Origin: Gigaspora rosea
Taxonomy: Eukaryota; Glomeromycota; Glomeromycetes; Diversisporales; Gigasporaceae
Direction of reading: 5' to 3'
Assembly (NCBI GenBank): GCA_003550325.1
Contig: QKWP01000028.1
Span: 187,299-251,298, forward strand
DNA length: 64,000 nt
A program made the translations under genes and the position numbers. Numbering within the stretch: the stretch's first letter is position 1; each line of letters starts with the position of its first letter. Positions 22,123 to 33,428 of this stretch are shown here, in pieces. The notes beneath the pieces are model-generated. The model did not search any database, was not told the origin of the DNA, and was given only the letters and a program-made list of their open reading frames with translations.

Positions 22123-24910
22123 AAGTAAAATGATTATTCTGGTGATCCATACATGCTGATCGTTTATTATTAATATGAAGATATGTAATCGGAAAGAAAT
22201 CTTACCGGTAATTATAGAAATTTGGGTCTAAAACATGGTTTCACTCCTAATTTGATTTCTTATTTTCATTGATTTTTATTTTATGCTGATTATAATAGTA
22301 AGTGCAGTTAAAGTACTGGTAAGCTATTTCTTCATATTCATATTAAATAATTGAAACTATGTACATCTCATATTAGTGCTGATTTGGTCTAAACAGTCAT
22401 TAATTCAGCCGATAAATGAATTATATAACGATCTAATTCTTTTAACAAGCTAAATAAAAATATTATGCTAAATATCGGTCAATCATGGACTGCAGTTTGG
22501 TTCGATTTTTTAAAAGATCGACTGTAGAATATGCACTTATGGAGAATGATCTAAATATAATGATAGATCTGTACGTAATGGGGTATAAAAGAAATTATAG
22601 CAGACTAGTATGGTATGAGTGAGCAGATCAGTATAGCACATGCTGATTTTTAAAACTTACACCATCTGATCACCTATAATTCTAACCTTAGCGCTAATAT
22701 ATGTAATACAGGGATCACTAAACCATACAGATACTGGTATAAAATACCCTTATTTTAAAATTTGTATCATACTAATGTAGTTCATATATAGATATTACTT
22801 TTTGGGAGCGTAGCGTTTCACTAATAAATACCCATTTTTTATCACGGGTAATCACGGGTAATCACGGGTAGATCATCAGAATTTAACCAATCACACGAAT
22901 ATCCTATACTATCTTCTGTAATCAACAGGTGGGACCAATGTTCGAAATTTCGGACTCAAACACTGTTTCTCATGAAAACAGCATAATAGCTATGAGTGTT
23001 CTTAACCTATTGTTTATGTTCTCACTCATGCTTGCTAAAAAAAAAAATTTTAAAAATATATCATATGCCATACATATATTAAAATATATGTACATACCTT
23101 TTTAACTCTATAACTAATGTTCTAATATTACCTATAAAAAACATAAATGGTATGGTTTAAATAGAAAATTTAACTCAATTTCTATTAACACATCTATATA
23201 TGAATATACATAAGAGCATATATTTCATCTATGCAATAATAATTATATGTAAGTTCAACTAAATAAATTTGATAGTGATGTAAATCCAGTTGGTAAATGC
23301 AATTAGGATGTATTAATAGTTAATACCGGTAATAACTTTAGTTTTTTGCTAAATATGTTTAAATTATACTATTATATATTAACAATATTATTATATGATC
23401 TAAATTAGTATATGTTAAATATATTATGAATATATATTAAACATATAATATTTATATTTTTTTCCTTCTGTTAACTCTATTATAACTTCATCAATAATAA
23501 TATGTTTATTATAAAGATACAATATAATTAGTTATAGTTAGTTATTGACCGCTTCAAGGACGATAACACGGTTCTTATACTTACATACTATTTTTCAATT
23601 AAAAACGACATATTTCATTAAGTTTAATTGATTTCATCATGAGAATGAGAATTCTTTTTTTTTTTAGTCAGCGTCTTTCTGACAATCAAACGGATTAATA
23701 AAGTTTTTTTTAAAAGATATAGTAGCATAAAACACAAAAAGATAATATAATTAAAAAAAGAAACATAAAGAATCCGGATTAGTGATACAAATTGAAAGTT
23801 GAAAAATCGATTAGCTGATCAAGTTGGCAACTAATCGATTCCACTTTTATAGACCAACTTATTGCGGTTTGCAAAATATGTGAAATTGCTAAAAAAGAAA
23901 TCGATGATTTCTGATTATGATTCCCGATTTCTTTAACATTTTTCTAGACTTTTAAATTACAAATTCATCATTTTATAATATATCTGACTGAATATTTTTG
24001 TTGAAATGCTTTGAATTTGTAAAGTCATTATTTTGTAAGAATGTTATTTGCCATTCATGATTTTGCAAAGAATTTGAGTATTGCTTCATTTTTAGGCGGA
24101 TAAAATTTACTATTGCATTATGAGTGAAAAGAAATTTAAGAGTTGTACCAAATTCAAACATATAAGAATTATTACATGATTCTAGGAAAGAATCAAGAAA
24201 GTTCAATAAGTTTAAGATATTAAAGTTGCACAAAAAAGAAACTTTGTGCATCCTAAACATGTGCCGGGATTTGATCATTAGGAAAGTTTTTTTTTTATTA
24301 ATTAAAAAAAAATATACAGTATGTATGCTATATAAATATATATATATATACGTAAGTTTTTATATAAATACTAGTTGCGTCATCAGAAGTAATGGTAAAA
24401 AAATCCGACTTCTTTTTTTTTTATGATGATCTGCAAATTTCACCTAATTTTGTAAACAGCAATAAATTCCAAGTTTTATTCATCAGAATGGTAACTCAGT
24501 TTATACAATTTTTGACTAATTAAACCCTTGCCTCTAATCCATTGATTTAAGTTTAGAACATCCTAAATATAGAATGAATTGTTTATATTGTAAAAAGAAA
24601 TGGCTATCATACTCGTTATAGGTTCGTTGCGGAAAAATAAATAGTATTAAATATAGTCTTTGTGAAAATCCACTAATTTAGTTAAATCTCAGAACCCTGT
24701 TAATCCGGCAGTTTAATATGATTTGCCTGTCCATCATTTCATTCTTCGCAAAGAAATAGGTTAAACTATTTTAACTATTGTCAATTTTATTTCGGAAAGA
24801 TAAATTATAGTAAGCTGCGGATAAATCGTTATCAGGCATGCTAATACTTTCTTATAACTTATTTTTTTGGTTAAGGATTTTACGATAAGCATTCAATTCC
24901 TTATGAAAAT
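22123..24910. other. no recognised gene; one short direct repeat
   Basis: ATCACGGGTA is repeated three times in tandem at 22839-22870. Elsewhere the sequence is AT-rich with frequent stops. A 101-codon minus-strand frame (23973-24278) is Phe/Asn/Leu-rich and matches nothing I know. Small runs such as WTAVWFDFLKD (about 22490) look protein-like but cannot be assigned. Confidence 0.4.
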
Positions 24911-25222
24911 AATGATTGAATATATGTGGGGCTAGTGATGTGCCATTTATATGATACCTAAAAAATTTTAGCGTACAGTACGTACAGTACGTACAGTACG
25001 TATAGTTCTTTTCTGGCATCTGATTGGCTGGAACAAGTGATCGGCAAAAATTTTAGCGTACAATACGTACAGTACTGAACGTTTAGTACTGTACGCGGCA
25101 CATCACTATGTGGGGCATAAATTAAGCAGCCAACGTTTACATTTCCTAACCAATTTTAATGATTGAATATATGTGGGGCATAAATTAAGCAACCAACGTT
25201 TACATTTCCTAACCAATTTTAA
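24911..25222. repeat. 63-bp tandem duplication with a hAT-like MITE in copy 1
   Basis: The unit TGATTGAATATATGTGGGGC + ATAAATTAAGCAGCCAACG + TTTACATTTCCTAACCAAT occurs twice in tandem (copy 2 from 25159). Copy 1 is interrupted after TGTGGGGC by the element at 24933-25108; copy 2 is intact and shows the empty site. Confidence 0.85.
24933..25108. repeat. hAT-like MITE, 176 bases, perfect 8-bp TSD
   Basis: Ends TAGTGATGTGCC and GGCACATCACTA are inverted copies, flanked by TGTGGGGC on both sides (24925-24932, 25109-25116). An 8-bp duplication is typical of hAT elements. Inside, GTACAGTACGTACAGTACGT repeats (24975-25003) and AATTTTAGCGTACA occurs twice. Confidence 0.92.
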
Positions 25223-25327
25223 GATTTTAATTCAAGTTAAATTAATGGCTCTTATTTATATGCAGTATAATTTTTATTATACACTAGAAAAACGGCGGCG
25301 TTTGTGGGCTGGAGCCCTAATTCTTAG

Positions 25328-26165
25328 GTTTTAATTTAAAATGCTATAATTGCCTTTAGTTTTTAAAATTACAATAATAATACCTTTATATATTAATTTT
25401 TCTTGTAAATGCATATTTTGTCCTAATTTTTGTGATCTGTCAAAAGAAAAGGCAGTATCAAAAAGACGATCTGTTAGAGTACGAACTATTGATACTCCTA
25501 TAAATGTAAGACCTGTTGCAAATTTCTTATTTCCAAGATTTATTACGGCTTGTGGCAATGTTAAGCCTTGTGACTTATGAATTGTAATTGCCCCAAGACG
25601 AGAGCAAGTTCCTGATTTTCCCTCCCAAATATATTTTATTGGGCCGAATCAGTACAACATGATTATTGTTTGAGATAGAAAGCGTTGGACCTGTATAGTT
25701 GCAAAATTACAATAGGTAACGGAAGGCGGCATTCGAGCTCCGATTGATAAAAATAGAACAGGTTCAAAACCATTTGTGATTTCAGAAGGTGTATTTTTAG
25801 CACCAGTGCTACTATGTACGGCTTTAATTTTAGCAATAGGTAAATTAAGTTGATTTAGTTTGGACATATTATACTCGTTCACGTGGTCCCAAATCGTAAA
25901 TAGCCGAATGGCACTAATGTGCGAACCCTATTATTAAGCAATTGCTAGTTATTAGAAATATTTTTCTGTTCTTTAGAATCTCCGCCTTGTCTCTGTAATG
26001 TCTTTAATTTAAATGCTTTATTAATCTGGGAATAGACCTACGGCCTGCTTCTGAGATATGATCATATGACCGAGAATCTTGACAAATTGATCAAAATCTC
26101 CTTCAAATAGCATATCTTGATTTTACGGAAAAGCTTGACGTAGACGTTGAAAAATGATTGCAAAA
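25328..26165 (-). pseudogene. Pif1-like DNA helicase, decayed C-terminal part
   Basis: Pif1-type helicases (superfamily 1B) unwind DNA; Glomeromycotina carry many copies, part of them from Helitrons. On the minus strand I read FAIIFQRLRQAFP (about 26165-26125), then MSKLNQLNLPIAKIKAVHSS (25867-25808), FLSIGARMPP, then KSGTCSRLGAITIHKSQGLT (about 25621-25562) and LPQAVINLGNKKFATGLTFI. AITIHKSQGLTL is the conserved motif of this family near the C-terminus. The following motif, normally FVAISRVRS-like, reads FIGVSIVRT. Several family-typical stretches between these blocks are missing, stops separate them, and no Walker A motif is present, so the copy is not functional. Helitron ends were not found, so a host or Helitron origin stays open. 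Confidence 0.75.
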
Positions 26166-26284
26166 AGTCATGCTATATATATAGAATTTTATAAAGATAT
26201 ATAATTATATATATAGTTAATAATATTTGTACGTTTGTCTTGATTTGTATTCTCCTCTAATTGGCGTTTACGAGGAGATTATCT

Positions 26285-26385
26285 AACACTAGCCCTAACC
26301 CTAACCCTAAAGTCACCTAAAGTCATAATTCTGCTACAAAATTCTTATCTGGGGCAGCCTGATTCCGAATTGGGCACCGGGGTAC
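26285..26385. repeat. fragment of the GTTGTGTCCCA MITE family
   Basis: CTAGCCCTAACCCTAACCCT is followed by AATTCTGCTACAAAATTCTT and GGGCAGCCTGATTCCGAATT, which correspond in inverse order to the element at 56015-56190 (CTGCCCCAGATGAGAATTTT, GTAGCAGAATTAG). Only part of the element remains; the CCCTAA triplet is internal to it and not a telomere. Confidence 0.65.
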
Positions 26386-26803
26386 AGCATATGCATACAA
26401 AAATTCATAAACGACTCATAAGAAAATAATCAGGCTTATAGTTTCTGACTCAATAAAATCAATAATAGATTCCTACTTTATTAATAATGACAATTTAAAA
26501 AAATATATTTCAATATCTAATATACAGTTTGCACCTACATACGTACGTATATATGTGGAACGAGAAACAAATCAAAAGTTAATGCATACATAATATTTTT
26601 ATTTACATCAAATACTAATTAGGAATTGGCCCACTTATGTTAAAGCAGGCCGGATAATTTGTTAATGTGGGCCAGTTGATATGCTAACGCAGGCTGGACA
26701 ATCTTATATTAAAAATCCCATGCGAGAGTTTTTAAATTCCGCGCATCCCGCGTGGCAGAATCACACGCAGGATCACACGCAAATTACGCGCATTTCCCAT
26801 CAC
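26386..26803 (-). repeat. truncated inverted relative of the 870-bp hAT-like element
   Basis: Read on the minus strand, the sequence starts TAGTGATGGGAAATGCGCG (from 26803) and continues with AAAATCCTATG-like and GGCCCACATTAAC-like phrases that match 29075-29300 (GTGATGGGCAAC, GATTTTTAATATAAGATT, GGCCAATTCC-like). Its other end is lost next to the fragment at 26285-26385. Confidence 0.65.
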
Positions 26804-27229
26804 TATCTGCAAATTACAAAGACTTTATTATTTTTTTGATGGATTTTTTTGTTCTTTTGTCCAAATTTTTTTCACTTTTTTTTTTACCTTTTTTTATTTT
26901 TTTTTATTTTGCTTGTATATTGTAAATAATAATAAATAAATAAAATTAATAAAGATAAAAAAAAAACTGTCTTTTAAAGTTTATTTTTTTAAAATCGATT
27001 GAAATTTTTATTGCCAAGGGTGATTGATATGCATATAGTAACAAACCTAGAAGTTTTTTACTCAATAGCTATTAGATCTGAACCAATCTTATTTGAGGTC
27101 TAGTTTAATTTGCCTAAACTCCGGAGTCCATGATAACTATTTAAACCAGAGTCTAGGATAAGAACACTCTTTTGATTAAGGGTATCCTGTAAATCGCACG
27201 TAAATCACATGATTTGATTAATTTGTGGG
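26804..27229. other. AT-rich stretch without recognised genes
   Basis: T-rich and A-rich homopolymer runs dominate 26826-26990. Nothing else seen. Confidence 0.5.
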
Positions 27230-27792
27230 CAAAGCTTACGTTTTTGATATTCTAGCACTTACTTTTTTGATACACCAAAAATTTTATTACTTTTTTGATG
27301 TTAAAAGTTACTTGACTGTCACACATAAATCAGCCAATAGTAAGATTACAAAAATAATTATAAGTTTTTTTTTAATCTTTTATTATATCAACCTTGAAGA
27401 CTGTAGAGAAGAAAATTACAATTTTAACAGTAATAAGATTATCAAAATCAGGTCGGTGTATCGGGTAAAATAGCTTTGCGATTTTTTAAAGCTTTTCAAA
27501 AAACTTTAAAAAATCATTAAAATTTTTTACTCATATTTTGTAACACACTAAGCCAATTTTGATGATTTTACTACTATTGGTATGGTAATTTTTTCTCTAC
27601 AACTCTTATTAGCAATTCAAATAATAATGGTATAATAAAAAAATTAGTTCCGATTAAAAAAACTTTAAGCCTTTTATTAGAATCTTATCTGCAATTTCCC
27701 ATTGGTCGATTTTAATTGTGACGATCACGTGACTTTTTTAAAATCGCCGTATCAAAAAAAGAAGGGCAGGAGTATCAAAAACGTAAGTTTTG
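27230..27792. repeat. inverted-repeat element, CAAAACTTACGTTTTTGATA family
   Basis: Ends CAAAGCTTACGTTTTTGATA and TATCAAAAACGTAAGTTTTG are inverted copies, with the next 20 bases also matching. It is a relative of 48246-48826. A CACGTG site stands at 27726-27731 and ATTGG at 27701. An 82-codon frame inside (27225-27473) is not considered a gene. Confidence 0.75.
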
Positions 27793-27810
27793 TATTGTGT
27801 TTAATGTAAC

Positions 27811-28196
27811 CAGGGACACGGAAAAATATTGATTTATATAGATCAATATAAATCGATATTTTTAGGCCAAATCATAGGGAAATCGATATTTTTACAATTT
27901 TTTATGCAGTGTAACTACATCATTTCGGGAAAAATTGAAAGTATAATTTGGGCCGGGCAATATGAATTTGGCCAAGCTAAACTGTCGGCAGGTTTCGGAA
28001 ATGTAGACAATTAGTAAACAAAATTTCCGTTAATTTCCAGAAAAACATGAACTTAGATACTGATCACGTTATTTAATGTTACACTAAATCTTAAATTCTT
28101 ATTGGTCAATCATGGGCATATCGATATAAATCGATATTTTTGGCTATATCGATAGATATTTTTGCCAAATCAAATCGATATTTTTCTGTGTCCCTG
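27811..28196. repeat. inverted-repeat element, CAGGGACAC family
   Basis: Ends CAGGGACACGGAAAAATATT and ATATTTTTCTGTGTCCCTG are inverted copies. Both arms are rich in ATCGATATTTTT. A target duplication could not be settled. Confidence 0.75.
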
Positions 28197-28241
28197 ACTG
28201 TATCACCCGCAAATCACATGGTCTTATTGGCAAGAGGTATA

Positions 28242-28554
28242 CCGTAGATTTCCCAAAATAAGCAACCCCCTAAAATAAGCAACCCCCTGTTTTTTTCAAA
28301 AATCTCAAAAAATGCGTTAGCAGTTGCTACATATAAAACTTTTTTTTACTAAGTAAACTTCAAAAGGTCGATTAAGTAAAGTTGTTCAGCACATAATAAT
28401 ACATCTACAGTAAAAATTTGGTGTAATTTGAACAACTTTTTATTAGTACATTTTTCAATTTTTTCAAAAAACTCAATATTTCGAAAATAAGCAACCCCTA
28501 GTTTTTTCGTGTAATTTTTTGGCCAAAAAGGTTCTTATTTTCGGGAATATACAG
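28242..28554. repeat. mariner-like MITE with TA duplication, copy 1
   Basis: Ends CCGTAGATTTCCCAAAATAA and TTATTTTCGGGAATATACAG are imperfect inverted copies between TA dinucleotides (28240-28241, 28555-28556). Internal AAAATAAGCAACCCCCT is repeated directly. Relative of 54476-54783, which carries the same arms and an inner block TACTAAGTAAACTTC-like / AACTTTACTTAATGGC. Confidence 0.8.
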
Positions 28555-28556
28555 TA

Positions 28557-29066
28557 TTCTACCCTTAAAGCTAGAAGTTAGAATAGATTTTATTAGGCTT
28601 CTTTAGAGAAAATAAATACCATCTTATGGCAGAAATTCATCATAGTAATGCATTCGGGTAATTTGAATAGCGATCGAATCTGCTGGACTGTTATTCTTGA
28701 TCAGACACATAAAATGTTTTCTTAAGCTGACTAGATTAATGATCTCAGAGTTCTAATCTGGTTAGCATTTATCTGAATAATTATCAGATATCTGTGGATA
28801 TCCGATTACTATTGATATCCAAATATTATCTGAATATCAATCAGAATATCTGACTGATTTACAGAAAGATACGGGCACAGCATTTACGTGACTTATGGGC
28901 GGTGATGATAAAATTGGATCAGTGCAGTAGGTGTAGCGCATATAGATTAAATATGTGAATATATCAGGGCTCTCCGGTTATATAATGCGCATATAAATTT
29001 GTTTGTCTTCTTTTGCGTCTGCGCCAATAAATTTTTTTTGAATTTATAACACTGCTAATGGCCTGA
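28557..29066. other. no gene; dyad-rich patch
   Basis: Between 28775 and 28860 the words GATATC, GATATCC and AATATC recur on both strands (ATCAGATATCTGTGGATATC), forming several small hairpins. The remainder is unremarkable. Confidence 0.4.
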
Positions 29067-29074
29067 GTTAGGGT

Positions 29075-29944
29075 TAGTGATGGGCAACACATGGGATTTA
29101 AAAACTCCTGCGCAGGATTTTTAATATAAGATTTTCTGGCCTACATTAGCATATCATCTGGCCCGCATTAACAAATAATATCCAGCCTGCTTTAATATAA
29201 GTGAGCCAATTCCTAATTAGTATGTACTTAAATAAAAATATTAAATCTTTTATTTATTTTCATTCTGCTTATATATGTGCGTACAGAGATAATGTGCAAA
29301 CTGTATGTTGAAATAAATTTTTTAAATTTTCATGATTAATAAAGTGGCAATCTAGACTTTCACCAAGAATATTGTGTACCATATGAGAGAACATCTCCAA
29401 TTTCAGTGATTATTAGAAATTATAAGCCTGATTATGAATTTCTTATGAGTTATTTACGAATTTTTGTATGTATATAACCTGGTTATAAATTTTTGTACGT
29501 ATGTACAATGCCTAATCACCTATAAATTTTAGCAAATTTATACCTAATTATGCACCTGATTACTTATAAATTTTTATACGCTTATGATTTGATCGCTTTA
29601 ATACCATTATAATTTTTAAATATATATTTATATAATAATATTTTAAAAATTGATAAAATTAAGGCAATTCTGAATTAATGAATTAATAATTATAAGATCC
29701 AAATGTTTTAAAAGTAGGTAAAATCTATATAGGCATTTTTATTTGTAATAAATGTATTAGGATTTATAAGAAATGATTATTATTTTAACTAGAAATTACA
29801 TTCCTAGTGATGATATATATATATATTTATTAATCATGAAAAATTCAGAAACTCTACTCGATCCCACGAATCCCATGCGGATCCCGCACGGAAACTCGCA
29901 TCCCGCATAGGATTTTTGAAAAAATCAGGATTTGCTCATCACTA
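29075..29944. repeat. hAT-like non-autonomous element, 870 bases, 8-bp TSD
   Basis: Ends TAGTGATGGGCAAC and TTGCTCATCACTA are inverted copies flanked by GTTAGGGT (29067-29074) and GTTAGGAT (29945-29952), an 8-bp duplication with one change. Subterminal blocks rich in GGATCCGCATGGGATTCG / CATGGGATT are also inverted. No transposase is encoded. Related copy: 26386-26803; shorter element with the same ends: 24933-25108. Confidence 0.85.
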
Positions 29945-30056
29945 GTTAGGATCATATTTAAGTGTATTTTAGTAATGCCAGTCATTGTTGTGCATGTCCG
30001 TAACAATCTCCGACAGATTTATCTAGATTGAATGGATTTTTTTATAAATTTATGGG

Positions 30057-30153
30057 TTTTTTTTGCATTTTTATCAAAACTGTTTTTTTTTATTTCATTT
30101 GAATTTCTAAATGACATATAAGATCGAATTATTTAAACAGTAGAAGAGATGAC
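30057..30153 (+). repeat. first copy of a ~115-bp tandem unit (target of the next element)
   Basis: TTTCATTTGAATTTCTAAAT, GACATATAAGATCGAATTAT and TTAAACAGTAGAAGAGATGA occur here and again at 33481-33550. The first copy is cut after AGAGATGAC by the element that follows; its remaining tail ACTATTACAG lies at 33438-33447, directly before copy two. Confidence 0.85.
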
Positions 30154-33100
30154 AGCATGACAGAAGTTTTATTTGATTAGCTGGGCAGATCATGCAGATC
30201 ATGCAGATCATAAATGTGATTGGTTAATATTTTATCATGGGTTATAATGATGATTGGCTAAACGAAAGTACCGGTGGTGCCCCATCACCTATTGTACTTT
30301 ATAAAAAAAATTTTGCCTTAAAAAAAAAAAATTCTGACATCGTGTAAAATGACAACAATAAATCTTGGCCCTTGCTCAATTATTAACTGTACCTATACTA
30401 ATGTTAAGTTTCGTAAACTTATAGAGCTTGCATATGAAAAATGTTACAAGAAACGAATGCTAGAAGTATACCCTTACCTGGAAGTCAGAAAACAACTTTG
30501 CCACCCACATTATTGTAAAGTTGTAGAAGCCGATAAAAACCAACGAAGGTGTAAAAAAAATATGTAATCGAAAAAAAATTCAGAAACAATTAAACCTGTA
30601 TCAAATAATAATACGAGTATGATATTTAGTTATATTTTATTTTATTTTATTTTTTTTACAAGGTTTAATTTTTTTTTAATTTGAATAGAGGAACCAACAT
30701 TCGCTTCATATATAGACATCTTAACCAAAGCATTATATCACATACAATGTAGAGATGGTGCTAGTTTGGAACTAGATCCAGCGAAATTTGAACGTATGAT
30801 CGAAGCTACTAATCCACAACTGAAGGGGTTTTTTAATTATATTATGAATGCAATTATTCCAAAAGAACGCTCTGCTTATAATATAAAAGAATCGAAAAAG
30901 TCAATTGTTGGCTTATGCTATATGTTAGCAGGTTTGCGCAACAAATTTGTAAATCAACACAAACTAGAAGTTGGGTTATATTTAATGGCATCGGGGGCGA
31001 CATGGGAGGCAATTAACACAATGTTAACTCTTGGATATTCGGTGTGTGCTAAAACTGTGGAGGAATATCGAAAACAAATTCAAAAAGAACATGTATCTAA
31101 AATTGAAAACCATTTTATTGAAAATGTAAATGTAAATTAATGTATTATATATTTACTATATACATTTATTATTAATAAAATTTAAATTATATCTTATATA
31201 AATAGAAAAATTTATTTCACGTTTACAATATTGACGATTATCATGCAATCCACGAAAATCGTAGACCTGATACTGTATCAACTTCGATTGCAAATCATTT
31301 TGCTACTTGCGTAGCAAAACCAGTTATCGAATCTTATTCTGTACAACTTACATCTAACGGAGTGTCTGTTTATAATCCAGAAAACGTCGAAGCCTCAAAG
31401 ATTTGCTGGTATTTACTAAATGTATATACTGGGGCTTCCGATATTTCATATACAGACCGTCAATCGTATAAAATTTCGCAAGGTTTAATAATTAATACAT
31501 TCGATCCAATTGAAATGCTAACTATTCATAGCTATGCCGATAACATAGTAGAACGTAAGGAGGAGAGGTCAATGAGAGGACTTCAACTCATAGGATTTAG
31601 GGAACAACATTTGCATTCGGTAGAAGATTATCTTAATGCATTAAATATTATCCTATTAATAAATAATAAAACGCGGCATTTAGATGGACAAGTCGCACCT
31701 GTTGTGGCTGATTGGCCCGGCCAGCTCTTTATTAAAAAATTACTACATCTACGAAAATCATCCAATACAAATTTCATTATTCCACAACAAATTGAATCAT
31801 TTTTGCCCATGCTGGGCCTACTTCATTTGTCGTTAAATAGTAGAGAACATGTTATACTAATTTACTATTCTTTTTTTGAAAAAATGTTCCATTACATATT
31901 TGGAAAAAAAAAATTGGCAAAGAAACCTCGACCGTGAGGATAAACCTTCTATTGGAACTCGCGCAAAACGGTTGGCTAAAAATAAAGGACAAAATTATAA
32001 AAAAATTCAGAAAGACATGCAAAGATATCGAGTATCGAACAATAATCGACTTACTTGATAATATAATTCCGTCGACACTCGAAATCTATGCTACTCTATT
32101 TTGATCGGGTTTGTTCAACGAATATGTAGAGAATGTCTTTCGTATTTGGACCTTCGCTCTGTGATGGAAACGGAAGAACTATAATAAGGCCCCCTTATGT
32201 TTTTGTCCGATTTATTCTATTGGAATGATAACAATCATCCTTTTTTAAATGTTATAAAAAATCATTTGACTAGTTTTAACGAATATTATGTAGAAAATAC
32301 CCACAGTCAAATTCATGCCAATACATCGAAAAATACAATAGCAGATAATATTATAAAGCAAGCATATATTATAATGGATCATGATCCTGTGTTTAAAGAC
32401 ACATATGCTAAAACAAGATGATATCCATATAATGCTACAACTCTTGATTTCTTATATGAAAAAACAGCTCTTTTTCTTTTACAATATTTTCAAGATGTAT
32501 TTCATAATCGTGGGAAAAGCATTCCAATTCTCAACAAAAAAACTACAGAGAATGCCAAGAAAATAAACCTACAAAAAAAGCGCCCCCAAAAATTCTACTA
32601 ACAAAACCTCCACCAAAAAAACCTCCACCAAAAAAAACCCTACCAAAGCCTCCGCCAAAGCTTCCAAAAAAAGCCACCAGAAATACACCAACTAGCTAAT
32701 CTGAACAAAGAAGTAAATCTATGATACCTACCAACGGCATACAGTACATCTCATCCACCACATCCCGAACTATGTGATTGTTGCGGTCTTCCATTAAGCG
32801 ATGATAACAGTATGGTATACGTTTGCAGTCATGGCTACCATGTAGCTTGTTATAATAAAAAGTGTAAATACTGCGAAGAATATTATAAGAGAGGGATTTT
32901 TGAAAATGTTAAGACGAATTGAGAAAGGAGAAAATAAACTTACCAAAGAGGATCTTGATGACGATGAAAATGATATAGAGGAGGGTGTAGATGAAGTTTC
33001 GGAGGAAATAGAGAAGGCACTAGACACTTCGTCTAAACTAGCAGCAGAGATATATAACATAGAGCATTGGTAAATATGTACCATTAGAAGGAGCAATAAA

Positions 33101-33428
33101 TACAGCTCTGCATTACACTGTTAAAACCACTAACCTCTTTCTGAATCGTTGCTGAAACAAAAAAAAAAAATTAAATTCATTTATATATTACATATTATCA
33201 CCCGATATAAAAACTACCTCTATAGTAAAAGTCCCGCGAATCCGATGATCTCAATGATGGGTCACCGCAATTCTCTTGCAATGTACCTAACAAACGATCT
33301 GGCAAAGTTTTGTAAAGAACATCCGATTTTTTTTATGTGCGGTCATATGACATACCTCCCGTCACTATGATTTTGATATGCAAAATCTTGTGTAACCTTC
33401 GTGCATAAAATAGAATTTCTGTCATGCT
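30154..33428 (+). mobile_element. unclassified DNA transposon with 9-bp TSD and a DDE-like/RING-like gene
   Basis: The left end AGCATGACAGAAGTTTTATT and the right end (inverse) AGCATGACAGAAATTCTATT agree in 18 of 20 bases. Perfect 9-bp copies of AGAGATGAC stand directly outside (30145-30153 and 33429-33437). Length is 3275 bases. The only gene-like content is the broken reading frame at 30349-33073, on the plus strand. A short direct repeat of AGATCATGC (30187-30212) lies behind the left end. A 9-bp duplication is shared with Mutator-like elements, but the protein does not read as a MULE transposase. The class is therefore open; I infer a separate lineage of cut-and-paste element. Confidence 0.8.
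30349..33073 (+). pseudogene. large unknown-function protein with DDE-like core and RING-like zinc finger, decayed
   Basis: Blocks in order: 30349-30548 MTTINLGPCSIINCTYTNVK (short Cys/His-bearing N-terminus); 30689-31125 EEPTFASYIDILTKALYHI to HFIEN; an 80-base intron 31126-31205 (GTAAAT...AATAG, phase 0); from 31206 KNLFHVYNIDDYHAIHENRR, later VVADWPGQLFIKKLLHL and ILLINNKTRHLDGQ; from about 31930 INLLLELAQNGWLK, LLDNIIPSTLEIYATLF, VFRIWTFAL; 32197-32421 FLSDLFYWNDNNHPFLNVI and YYVENTHSQIHANTS; about 32773-32880 a Cys/His cluster CDCCGLPL...VCSHGYHVACY...CKYCEEYY (RING-H2-like); and an acidic tail to EIYNIEHW. I recognise the block order as that of a large Rhizophagus family without known function. 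Asp 31233/31236, Asp 31710 and Glu 32293 could form a DDE triad (inference). At least one frameshift near 31930 and several stops break it. Confidence 0.7.

Noticed and set aside
23973-24278. 101-codon minus-strand protein
   Set aside because: Phe/Asn/Leu-rich composition as expected from AT-rich DNA and no recognisable domain; kept only as a mention.
26290-26312. CCCTAACCCTAACCCTAA as a telomere or chromosome end
   Set aside because: Only three units, interstitial, and embedded in a recognisable MITE fragment. The same holds for TTAGGG runs at 14081, 36812, 40256 and 55050.
33149-33370. 73-codon frame at the end of the unclassified transposon
   Set aside because: Starts in an A-rich run and shows no recognised motif; perhaps leftover cargo, but not supportable as a gene.
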